Assembly (NCBI GenBank): GCA_040400085.1 | Contig: JBBAQX010000006.1 | Span: 51,349 to 115,348, forward strand | Reading direction: 5' to 3' | Source: HNR sp040400085 | Lineage (GTDB): Bacteria; Actinomycetota; Actinomycetes; Actinomycetales; Microbacteriaceae | Length of the DNA stretch: 64,000 nt | In this document: piece by piece, positions 27,998-37,541 of the stretch | Position numbering within the stretch: position 1 is the stretch's first letter | Layout: each line of letters begins with the position of its first letter | Notes under the pieces: model-generated | What the model saw: the letters and a program-made list of their open reading frames with translations, nothing else | Told to the model about the DNA's origin: nothing | The model's database searches: none | Program-made: the position numbers and the translations under genes

Positions 27998-29320
27998 TTG
28001 TTCAGCGCCATTGGCCGGATTTTCCGGACACCAGATCTGCGTCGCAAAATCGGGTTTACACTCGGGGTCATTGCGATTTTCCGCTTGGGATCTTTCATCC
28101 CAGCGCCATTTGTCGACTTCAGTAATGTGCAGGCCTGTCTTGCACTTAATCAGGGGACTTCGGGACTTTACGAACTCGTAAACCTCTTTAGCGGTGGCGC
28201 CCTCCTGCAACTTTCAATCTTCGCGTTGGGAATTATGCCGTACATTACGGCATCGATTATCACGCAACTTCTGCGAGTCGTGATTCCTCACTTTGAGACT
28301 CTTCACAAAGAAGGCCAGGCTGGCCAGGGCCGTCTGACTCAGTACACACGCTACCTGACTATCGCTCTGGCAATCTTGCAGTCCACAACGCTCATTACTG
28401 TCGCACGTAGCGGTCTGCTCTTCGGATCGAATACTCAGACCGAATGTGCGAATCTGCTTACAAATAACTCTTGGTATGCGGTTCTTCTGATGGTCCTTAC
28501 CATGACCGCAGGAACCGGACTCATCATGTGGATGGGTGAGCTCATCACGGAACGCGGCGTTGGTAACGGAATGTCGCTGCTCATCTTCACCTCGATCTCA
28601 GCACAGTTCCCAGGGTCGCTCTGGGCTATCCAGCAGGCACGCGGCATCGGAACCTTCCTCCTCGTTATCGCGGTAGGAATTGTGATTATCGGCCTTGTCG
28701 TATTTGTTGAGCAATCACAACGACGAATACCTGTGCAATATGCAAAACGTGTTGTAGGGCGGCGCACCTACGGTGGTAACAACACCTATATCCCCATCAA
28801 GGTCAATATGGCCGGCGTTGTTCCCGTCATCTTCGCGTCTTCATTGCTGTACCTCCCCGCATTGATCACACAGTTTAATCAGCCGAAGCCTGGAGAAGAC
28901 CCTGCAGGGTGGGTAGTTTGGATCACAAATTACCTGACCAAGGGAGATCACCCTCTCTACATGCTTCTATACTTCCTACTCATCGTTGGATTTACATTCT
29001 TCTACGTTGCTATTACGTTCAACCCTGAAGAGGTTGCCGAGAACATGAAGAAGTATGGCGGGTTTATCCCCGGTATCCGTGCTGGACGTCCAACTGCGGA
29101 ATATCTAGACTATGTCCTGACCAGAATCACTTTCCCCGGATCAATTTACCTGGGTCTCATAGCTCTGCTACCGCTTATAGCACTATCGCTTGTTCAAGCG
29201 AACCAAAACTTCCCCTTCGGAGGCGCTTCCATCCTAATTATCGTTGGTGTTGGTCTTGAGACGGTGAAGCAGATCGATGCGCAGCTTCAGCAGCGCCACT
29301 ATGAGGGATTGCTTAAATAA
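27998..29320 (+). CDS. secY: Preprotein translocase subunit SecY
   Basis: This is the channel subunit of SecYEG. The start is TTG 27998 (MFSAIGRIFRTPDLRRK), chosen because AGGAGG lies 5 bases before it and related proteins begin this way; the frame is open 18 codons further upstream without conservation. The 440 residues contain ten transmembrane segments, the plug-adjacent GGALLQLSIFALGIMPYITASI region and the FFYVAITFNPEEVAENMKK loop. The stop overlaps adk (TAATG). Confidence 0.98.
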   Translation: MFSAIGRIFRTPDLRRKIGFTLGVIAIFRLGSFIPAPFVDFSNVQACLALNQGTSGLYELVNLFSGGALLQLSIFALGIMPYITASIITQLLRVVIPHFETLHKEGQAGQGRLTQYTRYLTIALAILQSTTLITVARSGLLFGSNTQTECANLLTNNSWYAVLLMVLTMTAGTGLIMWMGELITERGVGNGMSLLIFTSISAQFPGSLWAIQQARGIGTFLLVIAVGIVIIGLVVFVEQSQRRIPVQYAKRVVGRRTYGGNNTYIPIKVNMAGVVPVIFASSLLYLPALITQFNQPKPGEDPAGWVVWITNYLTKGDHPLYMLLYFLLIVGFTFFYVAITFNPEEVAENMKKYGGFIPGIRAGRPTAEYLDYVLTRITFPGSIYLGLIALLPLIALSLVQANQNFPFGGASILIIVGVGLETVKQIDAQLQQRHYEGLLK

Positions 29321-29892
29321 TGTCGAAGAGCCGCCTTTTGATTGTCGGTCCTCCCGGGGCCGGTAAAGGAACACAAGCAGCTATCTTGGCTGAGCGTTTG
29401 AACATCCCGGCTATTTCTACGGGAGATATCTTCAGAGCAAATATCAAGGAGCAGACTGATCTTGGTCTTCAGGTCAAGGCGATAGTTGATAGCGGAAGCT
29501 ATGTCCCGGATGAGCTCACGAATAGGATTGTCGCTGATCGATTGGGCTGGGATGACGCGGTTGACGGATTCCTCCTCGACGGGTACCCACGTACACCGGA
29601 ACAGGTTGTCGAGCTGGATCGCATTCTCTCGGCATCAAAACATCGACTTGATGCTGTTGTTCTGCTGGAAGCTGACGCTAACGTTGTAGTTCAACGTTTG
29701 CTCAAGCGTGCACAAGAGCAGGGGCGATCAGACGATACGGAAGAAGTCATCCGTCATCGACAGGATGTCTACACCGAGCAGACCGCTCCACTCATCGCGA
29801 CATATGATGCCCGCAAGCTCGTAGTCCGGGTAGACGGACTGGGAACTGTTGAAGAGGTTTCCGGGCGTATTGCGGATGCTCTGAGCGAGTGA
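29320..29892 (+). CDS. adk: Adenylate kinase
   Basis: It interconverts ATP+AMP and 2 ADP. It has 190 residues with the P-loop GPPGAGKGTQA (about 9-19), AISTGDIFRANI and LDGYPRTPEQ. The short LID (no zinc cysteines) is the actinobacterial short type. It is coupled to secY and overlaps map by 4 bases. Confidence 0.98.
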   Translation: MSKSRLLIVGPPGAGKGTQAAILAERLNIPAISTGDIFRANIKEQTDLGLQVKAIVDSGSYVPDELTNRIVADRLGWDDAVDGFLLDGYPRTPEQVVELDRILSASKHRLDAVVLLEADANVVVQRLLKRAQEQGRSDDTEEVIRHRQDVYTEQTAPLIATYDARKLVVRVDGLGTVEEVSGRIADALSE

Positions 29893-30722
29893 GTCTTTTT
29901 CGAAAGTCGATTTATAAGACTCCGGACCAGTTACGAAAAATGATTGAGCCGGGGTTAGCAACGGCAGACTCCCTTGCAGCTGCACGAAACGCTCTCAGAG
30001 CTGGTACGACAACTCTTCACGTCAATGATGTAGCCGAGGCGGCGCTCACCGCCCGTGGCGCGCATTCAAACTTTAAACTCGTGCCAGGCTACCGTCACAT
30101 GGTGTGTGCCTCGGTAAACGCGGATGTCGTTCACGGCATCCCCAATAATCGAGTGCTACAACCCGGTGATATTATCTCGATTGACAGCGGGGCTGAGATC
30201 GACGGGTGGAACGGCGACGCCGCATTCACAGTTGTTCTTCCAGACGAGGCTAACCCCGATGTCGTAGCGGACAGGCAGCAGCTTTCCGATATTACCGAGC
30301 AATCTCTGTGGCACGGTATTGCCAGGCTTGCACGTGCTAGATACCTCAATGAGGTGGGCGACGAGATCCAGGGCTATATTGAGTCACAGGGTGACTATGG
30401 CATCCTCACCGACTATGTCGGCCACGGAATCGGACGCACAATGCACGAGGAACCTCCCGTTTTCAACTATCGAGTTCGAGAGCGTGGTCCCGAGGTTAAG
30501 CCAGGGCTTGTGGTAGCAATCGAACCCATGGTTGTCGCAGGTTCGCCTGATACCTTTATTCAGGATGATGATTGGACAGTCACTACGGCTGACGGAAAAT
30601 CAGCCGCTCACTGGGAGCATAGCGTTGCCGTCCATAAGGACGGAATATGGGTGCTTACCTCTCACGATGGAGGAGCCTCGGCTCTGAAACAATTTGGAAT
30701 TACACCGGTTCCCATCGGCTAA
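29889..30722 (+). CDS. map: Methionine aminopeptidase type I
   Basis: It removes the initiator methionine. It starts at GTG 29889 (4-base overlap with adk) and has 277 residues. The metal ligands are recognisable in SIDSGAEIDGWNGDAAF (two Asp), GHGIGRTMHEEP (His), AIEPMV (Glu) and WEHSVAV (Glu). It is the third gene of the secY operon. Confidence 0.97.
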   Translation: MSLFRKSIYKTPDQLRKMIEPGLATADSLAAARNALRAGTTTLHVNDVAEAALTARGAHSNFKLVPGYRHMVCASVNADVVHGIPNNRVLQPGDIISIDSGAEIDGWNGDAAFTVVLPDEANPDVVADRQQLSDITEQSLWHGIARLARARYLNEVGDEIQGYIESQGDYGILTDYVGHGIGRTMHEEPPVFNYRVRERGPEVKPGLVVAIEPMVVAGSPDTFIQDDDWTVTTADGKSAAHWEHSVAVHKDGIWVLTSHDGGASALKQFGITPVPIG

Positions 30723-30758
30723 AACATAGCTAGTCGGGTGCCGCCCGAAAGGAACAAT

Positions 30759-31502
30759 ATGCCTCGCACTAATCGATTTTTCTCAGGCCTGGTATCGGCA
30801 TCCGTCCTTGTACTTGTATTGACAGGGTGCTCTGTTACCTCATCCTCAAATACGGGGTCCTCTAGTGATGGGTCCTCCAGCGGGTCATCGCAGAAAACTG
30901 CGCCAAGCGAGGCTATGCCGTGGGGTGACTTCTCGTCAACGACGCCACCAGCGAATTCCTTAGATGGGGGGCTTCAAGAAGGAACCGGGCCGAATCAGAT
31001 TGATATCTGGGTTGACTTCCAATGCAGCCACTGCCAAGAATTTGAGAAGGTAAACGGCGGTTACATCGCGGGTTTAGTTGAATCCAATGCTGCCACCGTA
31101 AGAGTCCACCCATTGTATTTCATGGACAAAAAGCTCACATCAAACGCATCAATTCAGGCGGCTAACGCGGCTTCTTGTGTTGCCAACATCTCTCCGAGTT
31201 CAATTCTTGGATTTAGTGCGGCGGTTTTTGAGCTACCGGCCGGTTCGTGGGATCCCGCAAAGCTGCTGAGTACTGCATCCTCATTCGGTGTTGCCGGAGC
31301 AGAAACGTGTATTCAGAAAGGCGAGTTCGCCGGTTGGATATCAGCCGAGCAGGACAAGGCTTTCACCGGACCGATTGCGGCAAGCGACAAGCTCGCGCAG
31401 GTTACGGGAACCCCGACGATCGTGGTGAATGGCGCCGTCTATAAAGGTGATCTGATAGACAACTCTGTCTTCACAGCGTTTTTCGTTGCTAACGCTCTCT
31501 AA
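30759..31502 (+). CDS. DsbA-like thioredoxin-fold lipoprotein
   Basis: The start is ATG 30759, preceded by AAAGGAAC. The 247-residue product has a lipoprotein signal ending LVLTGC, then a Ser/Gly-rich linker. The thioredoxin fold has a CSHC active site in VDFQCSHCQEFE and a cis-Pro segment GTPTIVVNG. It probably acts as a disulfide oxidoreductase outside the membrane, of the actinobacterial DsbA/MdbA class. It follows map by 36 bases and may share its transcript. Confidence 0.88.
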   Translation: MPRTNRFFSGLVSASVLVLVLTGCSVTSSSNTGSSSDGSSSGSSQKTAPSEAMPWGDFSSTTPPANSLDGGLQEGTGPNQIDIWVDFQCSHCQEFEKVNGGYIAGLVESNAATVRVHPLYFMDKKLTSNASIQAANAASCVANISPSSILGFSAAVFELPAGSWDPAKLLSTASSFGVAGAETCIQKGEFAGWISAEQDKAFTGPIAASDKLAQVTGTPTIVVNGAVYKGDLIDNSVFTAFFVANAL

Positions 31503-31556
31503 ACCGTTCGAGTCAGAAGACCGAGGCAACTCGCAAACTAGCTGCCTGTTATGCTC

Positions 31557-33491
31557 TTAGCTTCCCATGACACGGGTAAGGGCATCTAGGAATGACTCGA
31601 ATGACTCCGATGATCGGATGATTTGCTGCGCTTCATCGCGAGAGCTAAACACCTTTATTAGCTGATCGAATACGGTTTGAAACTCATCCCTATCGTCGGC
31701 AGCGAATGCAACAAAGGCTACAATTTGCACGCGACTTTCGCCCCATGGAATAGCCGTTTTTGTGACAGCGAGCGCAATCGCGGTGCGGTTTGCAGTCATA
31801 TTCATCGCGTGTGGAACGGCTATGAGGTCGCCGAATAGCGTTGAGGACATCCGTTCACGGCTGAGAGCATCATTCACATAGCTGCTATCAACCACGTCCT
31901 GAGAAACGAGTAACTCACCCAATTGTTGGATTGCATCTACCTCGTTGGACGCAGACAAATTTGTTGTAAACAGCTCGGGGGACAGGTATCGGAGCAGCTG
32001 GGTTTTAAGTCGGGATCTCCGCTGTCGCCGGTGAATGCGTGACACTCGATAACGGATGCGTTCCTCATCATCCTCGGTGAGGAACGGTTGGATCTGCACC
32101 ACGTTTGTGAGCGCTGTCGGTGCAGGAATCGTCGAGAGAACTATATCTGCATCTACTTCAGACCATTCGACGTCGGTACGGGTGATCACGGATGTGACCT
32201 CCAAGATGTCGCGGAGTTCTTCCTCGATCCTGTCGCGAAGGAAAAGGTGCATACCGTAGTAGTCAGGGCAGACGAACGCGCAGCGAAGGCGGCGGGATCG
32301 CTGAGAGCCTCGTTCGAGATAAGATCCTATATGCAGCGCGAGGAATGCGATTTCGTTCTCATCGAGAGTCGCATCGAAGCTGAGGCCGATGTTGTGGGCA
32401 AGGTAAACTGCTACCTCGTAAACAAGAGGATAGCTTTCCTTGAGAGATTGGGTCATGGGGTTTGGCGAGGATAGGTTTCCCTTTGCCCGCTCGAGCACAT
32501 TGTTGATATGCCCGGTGAGGCGGTCGATAAACCCCTCATCGTCCAGCGACAAGGCAAAATGATCGCTTGCTTCCTGAACCAGTTCGGCTACTTGGGGGCG
32601 GATTCGTAAGATGGGTGATGCCGAGCGCGCGACCTGGGCGTCGAAGAGACGAGCAATGTGGTGGGCCTCGGCGTGCATGATTTCGCCTGGGAACTGGGTG
32701 CGCTGCGAGGGGGTCGAGCCCGTAATCTCTCCCAATACCGTGAACGCGACCTCCGCGACCGCAGACGATACTGCGGGGTGATCATCTGCCGATTCAACGG
32801 GCAACGAAAAGCCAGAGCGCAGCCGTGATCCGGCCACTGCCGCGCTGAGGAGAACGCTTCCCAGCCCGAATTCGTTCGCTCCGAGCCCGTCGAGTCGTAG
32901 TAGCTCAATGACCCGAGTCTTCAGCGGGCCAAGTGGAGGCGTATCGAAACGAGATTGAACGTCGGTGAGGCTGATGACGTTGTCGGTGAGGTCGCGAAGA
33001 TAGAGTGTAATTAGCATCCGTCGCTTATCGAGCTCGGCGCCTTCGATGCTGACATCAGGCCCGGAGCGTTGGAGGGAAAGGTGTGTGCTTTCCAGCCAGG
33101 GCCTGACCCTTCGGAGATCTGCTTCTACGGTTGAATCGCTCACAAAAAATACTGTCGTTATGGTGTGGATGTCAACCGGGTAGGCCTGATCAAGAAGCCA
33201 TTCAATCAGGTGTGCCTGCCGATCCTGTGGCCGTGCGGCAGCCTGGGCCTCTCGGGTGGGTGTCGAGCCGTGGGCTTCCAGGAATGCTTGGTAGTCGGCT
33301 TCGCGGATTCTGTAGCCGTGACTGCTTGTTTCTACCACGTCGTAGGGCGAATATGCCTCGCGAACGGATGCCGCATAGTTCCGAACCGACCTGGTCGTAA
33401 CTCCGAGGCGGCTTGCGAGTTCGTCGGCAGTAGTCCATCCTTCGGCAGCCGCAAGGTAGGCGACTAACCGGCGGGCTCTTTCTGCGGACAT
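31557..33491 (-). CDS. mtlR: Mannitol operon activator MtlR-like (BglG/PRD family)
   Basis: This 644-residue multidomain activator has two N-terminal helix-turn-helix units (about 1-150), PRD modules (about 165-380) with LTGHINNVLERA and LALHIGSYLERG holding regulatory histidines, a GatB-like EIIB domain (about 385-480), and a C-terminal EIIA domain with LIAVPHAM. PTS-dependent phosphorylation of PRD and EII domains tunes such regulators. It is divergent from the mannitol PTS operon. A TAGACT box lies 6 bases before the ATG, suggesting a leaderless transcript. Regulation of the adjacent operon is inferred from context. Confidence 0.88.
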   Translation of the reverse strand: MSAERARRLVAYLAAAEGWTTADELASRLGVTTRSVRNYAASVREAYSPYDVVETSSHGYRIREADYQAFLEAHGSTPTREAQAAARPQDRQAHLIEWLLDQAYPVDIHTITTVFFVSDSTVEADLRRVRPWLESTHLSLQRSGPDVSIEGAELDKRRMLITLYLRDLTDNVISLTDVQSRFDTPPLGPLKTRVIELLRLDGLGANEFGLGSVLLSAAVAGSRLRSGFSLPVESADDHPAVSSAVAEVAFTVLGEITGSTPSQRTQFPGEIMHAEAHHIARLFDAQVARSASPILRIRPQVAELVQEASDHFALSLDDEGFIDRLTGHINNVLERAKGNLSSPNPMTQSLKESYPLVYEVAVYLAHNIGLSFDATLDENEIAFLALHIGSYLERGSQRSRRLRCAFVCPDYYGMHLFLRDRIEEELRDILEVTSVITRTDVEWSEVDADIVLSTIPAPTALTNVVQIQPFLTEDDEERIRYRVSRIHRRQRRSRLKTQLLRYLSPELFTTNLSASNEVDAIQQLGELLVSQDVVDSSYVNDALSRERMSSTLFGDLIAVPHAMNMTANRTAIALAVTKTAIPWGESRVQIVAFVAFAADDRDEFQTVFDQLIKVFSSRDEAQQIIRSSESFESFLDALTRVMGS

Positions 33492-33497
33492 TGGAAC

Positions 33498-33503
33498 AGT
33501 CTA
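33498..33503 (-). promoter_or_regulatory. Candidate -10 box of leaderless mtlR
   Basis: TAGACT on the minus strand lies 6 bases before the mtlR ATG, and no ribosome site fits. This is the actinobacterial leaderless pattern. Confidence 0.45.
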
Positions 33504-33588
33504 TGCTCACTTAATGTGTTAAACGGGGGAGCGTATCTCTGAAGCGGATTGCCAGCACCGAATTCCCCGTGATTACGGCCTGGCACAT

Positions 33589-33606
33589 CCTTTTCCTAGG
33601 AAGAGG
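33589..33606. promoter_or_regulatory. Candidate MtlR operator
   Basis: CCTTTTCCTAGGAAGAGG is an 18-bp palindrome with one mismatched pair. It lies 11 bases upstream of a candidate -35 box for the mannitol operon, where an activator would be expected to bind. Confidence 0.45.
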
Positions 33607-33617
33607 AAACCCGTCTA

Positions 33618-33647
33618 TTGGACGTCCTGAAGCTACGGGGCCAGAAT
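33618..33647 (+). promoter_or_regulatory. Candidate mannitol operon promoter
   Basis: TTGGAC and CAGAAT are spaced by 18 bases, 50 bases before the first PTS gene. The weak -10 fits a promoter that needs an activator. Confidence 0.45.
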
Positions 33648-33697
33648 GAATATCGTTGGAGAAGAATGCGTGAAAAACCCTGAGTCAAGGAGGAAAT

Positions 33698-34012
33698 ATG
33701 TCCCGAGTGACGATTGCCTGTGGCGCCGGCGTATCAAGCAGCTTTCTTGCTCAGCGGCTCCTGGCTTCGGCAGAGAGTCGGATGCCGGAGCTCGGTTTCA
33801 CGTTTAGCGCATCGAGCTTCTCCGCACTTGGCTCGCAGAACGCGGGCGACGTGATTTTGCTGGGGCCGCACTTGGTTGATCAGTACGAACGGGTCGTGGC
33901 AGAGCATCCTCTCGCTCGAGTCGGAATTGTGACCGAACAGACCCTGCGAGCATTCGATGGCGATGCCGCCCTCGACCAGGTACTCCAACTTCTTGCCTCG
34001 GCAGAACACTAA
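33698..34012 (+). CDS. PTS EIIB component, lactose/chitobiose type
   Basis: It has 104 residues with the phosphocysteine loop IACGAGVSSSFLAQRL (Cys8), as in the cellobiose/chitobiose EIIB family. AAGGAGGAAAT directly precedes the ATG, the best ribosome site in the locus. No EIIA or EIIC of its class is nearby, so it is an orphan. It may have a regulatory role, for example phosphoryl exchange with MtlR; this is inference. Confidence 0.85.
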   Translation: MSRVTIACGAGVSSSFLAQRLLASAESRMPELGFTFSASSFSALGSQNAGDVILLGPHLVDQYERVVAEHPLARVGIVTEQTLRAFDGDAALDQVLQLLASAEH

Positions 34013-34059
34013 TTCTTACCAGCGTCCACAATAAAACCCGTACCGGAAGAAGGCCCACC

Positions 34060-34326
34060 ATGGCAGAGCAAAAAGTAACCATCTTGTCTAAGCAGGGATT
34101 GCACGCGCGCCCCGCATCGCTTTTCACTCAGGCAGTCGTTGCGAGCGGCGCAGAAGTGACGATCACCAAACCTGGCGGTGCCCCTGTCAACGCAGCCAGC
34201 ATTCTTGGAATTATTGCTCTCGGGCTCAGCCACGGCGACGAGGTCGTCCTGAGTGTTACCGGTGACAAGAGCGAGGAGATCCTAGCCGAGCTTGCGACCT
34301 TCCTCGAGACTGATCACGACGCCTAA
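34060..34326 (+). CDS. ptsH: Phosphocarrier protein HPr
   Basis: It has 88 residues. The phosphohistidine is His15 in GLHARPAS; the regulatory-serine position is Ser47 in AASILGIIAL. It passes phosphate from EI to EIIA. It lies 2 bases before ptsI. Confidence 0.95.
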   Translation: MAEQKVTILSKQGLHARPASLFTQAVVASGAEVTITKPGGAPVNAASILGIIALGLSHGDEVVLSVTGDKSEEILAELATFLETDHDA

Positions 34327-34328
34327 TC

Positions 34329-35999
34329 ATGACTGAGACAGTACACCTCAAGGGCATCGGAATCGGCCGCCAGCTTGCAGTTGGCCCGGTATTGCGGATG
34401 CCGGACCCCCTGCCTGCGCCCAGCGACACCATGAGCGAGCTCACCCCTGAGCTGGAACGTTCCCGCGTAGACGAATCGTTAGCAGCCGTCGCTCAGGAAC
34501 TCAAAGACAGAGGAGAGCGAGCGGGCGGTGCGGCACGCGACGTGCTCGAGGCGCAGGCGCTTATGGCGCAGGATCCTAGCCTTATAGCATCCATTAGTGA
34601 TCTCCTAGCGTCCGGGAAAACCGCGGAGACAGCGGTGTGGACGTCCTTTGGTTCGTTCCGTGACATGCTGGTTGGTCTCGGTGGGTACATGGCTGAGAGG
34701 GCGACCGACCTTGACGATGTGTCTGGTCGCGTCCTCGCCCACCTTCAGGGGGTCCCAGCGCCAGGTGTTCCGGTATCTGACTCACCCTTCATTCTTGTCG
34801 CCCGGGATCTTGCCCCTGCAGATACCGCCCTCCTTGATTTGACCAAGGTGCTCGCTCTTGTCACGAGCGATGGCGGCCCGACCGCTCACACTGCTATCCT
34901 CGCCCGGGACAAGGCCATCGTGGCAATCGTTGGGGTTGAGGGTGCGCTTGAGGTGAAGGATGGCGCAGAACTTATCGTTGACGCCTCGACCGGCTCCGTG
35001 ATCGTGAACCCTTCCGCTGGAGAGCTCACCCAGGCCGCGCAGGAGCGAGATCGCCGACTCTCCGTAGCAACGGTGCCCCTTACGCCTGGGGCCCTGGCTG
35101 ATGGGACGCTAATACCTCTCCTCGCGAACCTCGGCTCCGCTGGCGGGATAACAGCTGCGCTCAGTGCGGGCGCGGAAGGTGTTGGACTTTTCCGCACGGA
35201 GTTTCTTTTCCTTGACGCGACCAGCGCGCCGACCGTTCAAGAACAGCGCGAGAAATATCAGGAACTTCTCGCGGCGTTCCCCGGTAAAAAGGTTGTGGTT
35301 CGCCTGCTCGATGCTGGTGCGGACAAACCTCTCGCCTTTATGAACTCGGAGAGAGAAGAGAATCCGGCGCTCGGCGTGCGGGGCCTTCGTGCGCTTCGCG
35401 CCAACGAGGACATCCTGCGCGAACAACTTACCGCGCTTGCCGAGGCGGATGCCGCAACGGATGCCGATTTGTGGGTCATGGCCCCCATGGTGGCAACTGT
35501 CGAGGAAACCAGCTACTTCACGACGCTAGCTCACGAACTCGGGCTCTCGACCGTTGGAGTTATGGTCGAGATCCCCGCCGCCGCCATCAGCGCGCGACAC
35601 ATCCTGCGGGACGCAGCCTTTGCATCTATCGGGACCAACGACCTTACCCAATACACGATGGCCGCTGATCGGATGCTCGGAAGCGTCGCAAATCTCCAGG
35701 ACCCCTGGCATCCCGCCGTTCTTCACCTGATCAAAATGGTGGGGGATGCCGGTGCCAACGCGCACAAACCGGTCGGAGTCTGCGGGGAGGCGGCAGCAGA
35801 TCCGCTTCTCGCTGTTGTGCTCGCCGGGCTCGGCATCACCAGCCTCTCGATGTCACCAGCTGCCCTCGCGGATGTGCGGGCCGAGTTATCACAACATACG
35901 CTCGACGAGGCTCAACAACTCGCGGGCATCGCCTTGAACGCCGAAGATGCTCAGGCCGCTCGCGCGGCCGTCATTGCGGCAACCCAGAAGAAAGCATAG
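34329..35999 (+). CDS. ptsI: PTS enzyme I (phosphoenolpyruvate-protein phosphotransferase)
   Basis: It has 556 residues. His187 in GGPTAHTAILAR is the phosphorylation site. GLFRTEFLFLD and the C-terminal GTNDLTQYTMAADR form the PEP-binding barrel, with GVCGEAA near the end. It takes phosphate from PEP and gives it to HPr. It sits between ptsH and mtlA, so mannitol induction would raise the general PTS proteins too. Confidence 0.96.
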   Translation: MTETVHLKGIGIGRQLAVGPVLRMPDPLPAPSDTMSELTPELERSRVDESLAAVAQELKDRGERAGGAARDVLEAQALMAQDPSLIASISDLLASGKTAETAVWTSFGSFRDMLVGLGGYMAERATDLDDVSGRVLAHLQGVPAPGVPVSDSPFILVARDLAPADTALLDLTKVLALVTSDGGPTAHTAILARDKAIVAIVGVEGALEVKDGAELIVDASTGSVIVNPSAGELTQAAQERDRRLSVATVPLTPGALADGTLIPLLANLGSAGGITAALSAGAEGVGLFRTEFLFLDATSAPTVQEQREKYQELLAAFPGKKVVVRLLDAGADKPLAFMNSEREENPALGVRGLRALRANEDILREQLTALAEADAATDADLWVMAPMVATVEETSYFTTLAHELGLSTVGVMVEIPAAAISARHILRDAAFASIGTNDLTQYTMAADRMLGSVANLQDPWHPAVLHLIKMVGDAGANAHKPVGVCGEAAADPLLAVVLAGLGITSLSMSPAALADVRAELSQHTLDEAQQLAGIALNAEDAQAARAAVIAATQKKA

Positions 36000-36008
36000 G
36001 AAAAAGAT

Positions 36009-37541
36009 ATGACGACGACGTCTGCAACAACAGCCGCTAAAGGGGCGCGGGTTGGTGTGCAAAAGTTTGGCACTTTCCTGAGTGGCATGGTGATGCCCAA
36101 TATTCCCGCATTTATCGCGTGGGGGTTTATTACAGCCTTCTTCATTCCAACGGGGTGGACGCCTAACGAAGGCCTCGCCTCTATCGTAGGCCCGACGATT
36201 CATTACCTCTTGCCCCTCCTGATCGCCAACACGGGCGGTCGTATGGTTCACGGCGTGCGGGGCGGGGTTGTTGCATCAATCGCCCTCATGGGTGCCATAG
36301 CGGCAGCGCCCGAAATTCACATGTTCATTGGGGCAATGGTTTTGGGCCCGCTTGCCGGGTGGATTATGAAGAAGCTTGACGCGCTCTGGGACGGCAAGAT
36401 CAAGCCAGGCTTCGAGATGCTCGTGAACATGTTTTCTGCCGGTATTGCCGGGTTTGGCCTGGCGATTGCGGGTTTCTATACGATCGGGCCAGCGGTTACG
36501 TGGATTACGGGTGTGCTCGGTAACGGCGTAAACTGGCTGATCGACACCGGTCTCTTGCCGGTGACGAGTATTCTCATTGAGCCGGCCAAGGTTCTCTTCC
36601 TGAATAATGCGATTAATCATGGGGTGCTCACACCGCTCGGAATTGAGCAGGCGTCTGAGACCGGGAAATCGATTCTGTTTCTTCTTGAGGCGAACCCCGG
36701 GCCCGGCCTTGGCATACTTCTTGCGTTTACCTTTTTCGGAGTCGGACAGGCTAAAGCCAGCGCTCCGGGCGCAATCATCATCCAATTTTTCGGTGGAATT
36801 CACGAGATCTACTTTCCGTATGTGCTGATGAAGCCGATTCTGCTTCTTGCCGCTGTTGCTGGCGGTGCGACCGGCATCGCAACCAATATGATTTTCCAAT
36901 CCGGGCTGCGTGCGCCTGCCTCACCCGGAAGTATCGTCGCTATTCTCATTCAGACGGCAAACGATAGCTACCTCGGCGTGATTCTCTCGGTAATCCTTGC
37001 CGCGACCGTCTCGTTCCTTGTTGCAGGGGTGCTCCTTCGCGCCAGCCGTACCCGAGACCTCGCCGCTCTGGCCGCCGGTAACGACAAGCTTGCGGATGCC
37101 GTGCAACAGAACGCCGAGAACAAGGGCGGCGAGAGCCGTGTCGGTTCGCTCCTCGGGGGCTCAGGCTCTGCGTCTGCTGCGGGTGGTGCCGACTCAGGCG
37201 CTGCCGCCGCTCTGCTCGCAGAACCCATTAAGAGCATCATCTTCGCCTGCGACGCCGGTATGGGATCCAGCGCGATGGGGGCATCCGTCTTACGAAACAA
37301 GCTGAAGAAGGCGGGAATCACCGATATCGTTGTGACAAACAAGGCGATCGCAAACCTGATCGACGGAGAAGCCGAGATCATTATCACCCACAAGGATCTC
37401 ACCGCCAGGGCTGAAGGGCAGACCCCCTCAGCCCGACACCTCTCTGTTGAGAACTTTATGGCAAGTCCGAAGTACGACGAGGTCGTAGCGGCGGTAGTGT
37501 CTCAGGTAGAGCAGAACACTACGGGAGAGAAGGAACAATAA
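36009..37541 (+). CDS. mtlA: PTS mannitol transporter EIICB
   Basis: It has 510 residues. EIIC (about 20-345) has the mannitol-type MVMPNIPAFIAWGFITAFF start and the substrate motif GGIHEIYFPYVLMKP. A linker follows, then EIIB (about 405-510) with Cys414 in IIFACDAGMGSSAM. EIIA is separate (next gene). It imports mannitol and releases mannitol-1-phosphate. It overlaps mtlF by one base. Confidence 0.96.
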   Translation: MTTTSATTAAKGARVGVQKFGTFLSGMVMPNIPAFIAWGFITAFFIPTGWTPNEGLASIVGPTIHYLLPLLIANTGGRMVHGVRGGVVASIALMGAIAAAPEIHMFIGAMVLGPLAGWIMKKLDALWDGKIKPGFEMLVNMFSAGIAGFGLAIAGFYTIGPAVTWITGVLGNGVNWLIDTGLLPVTSILIEPAKVLFLNNAINHGVLTPLGIEQASETGKSILFLLEANPGPGLGILLAFTFFGVGQAKASAPGAIIIQFFGGIHEIYFPYVLMKPILLLAAVAGGATGIATNMIFQSGLRAPASPGSIVAILIQTANDSYLGVILSVILAATVSFLVAGVLLRASRTRDLAALAAGNDKLADAVQQNAENKGGESRVGSLLGGSGSASAAGGADSGAAAALLAEPIKSIIFACDAGMGSSAMGASVLRNKLKKAGITDIVVTNKAIANLIDGEAEIIITHKDLTARAEGQTPSARHLSVENFMASPKYDEVVAAVVSQVEQNTTGEKEQ

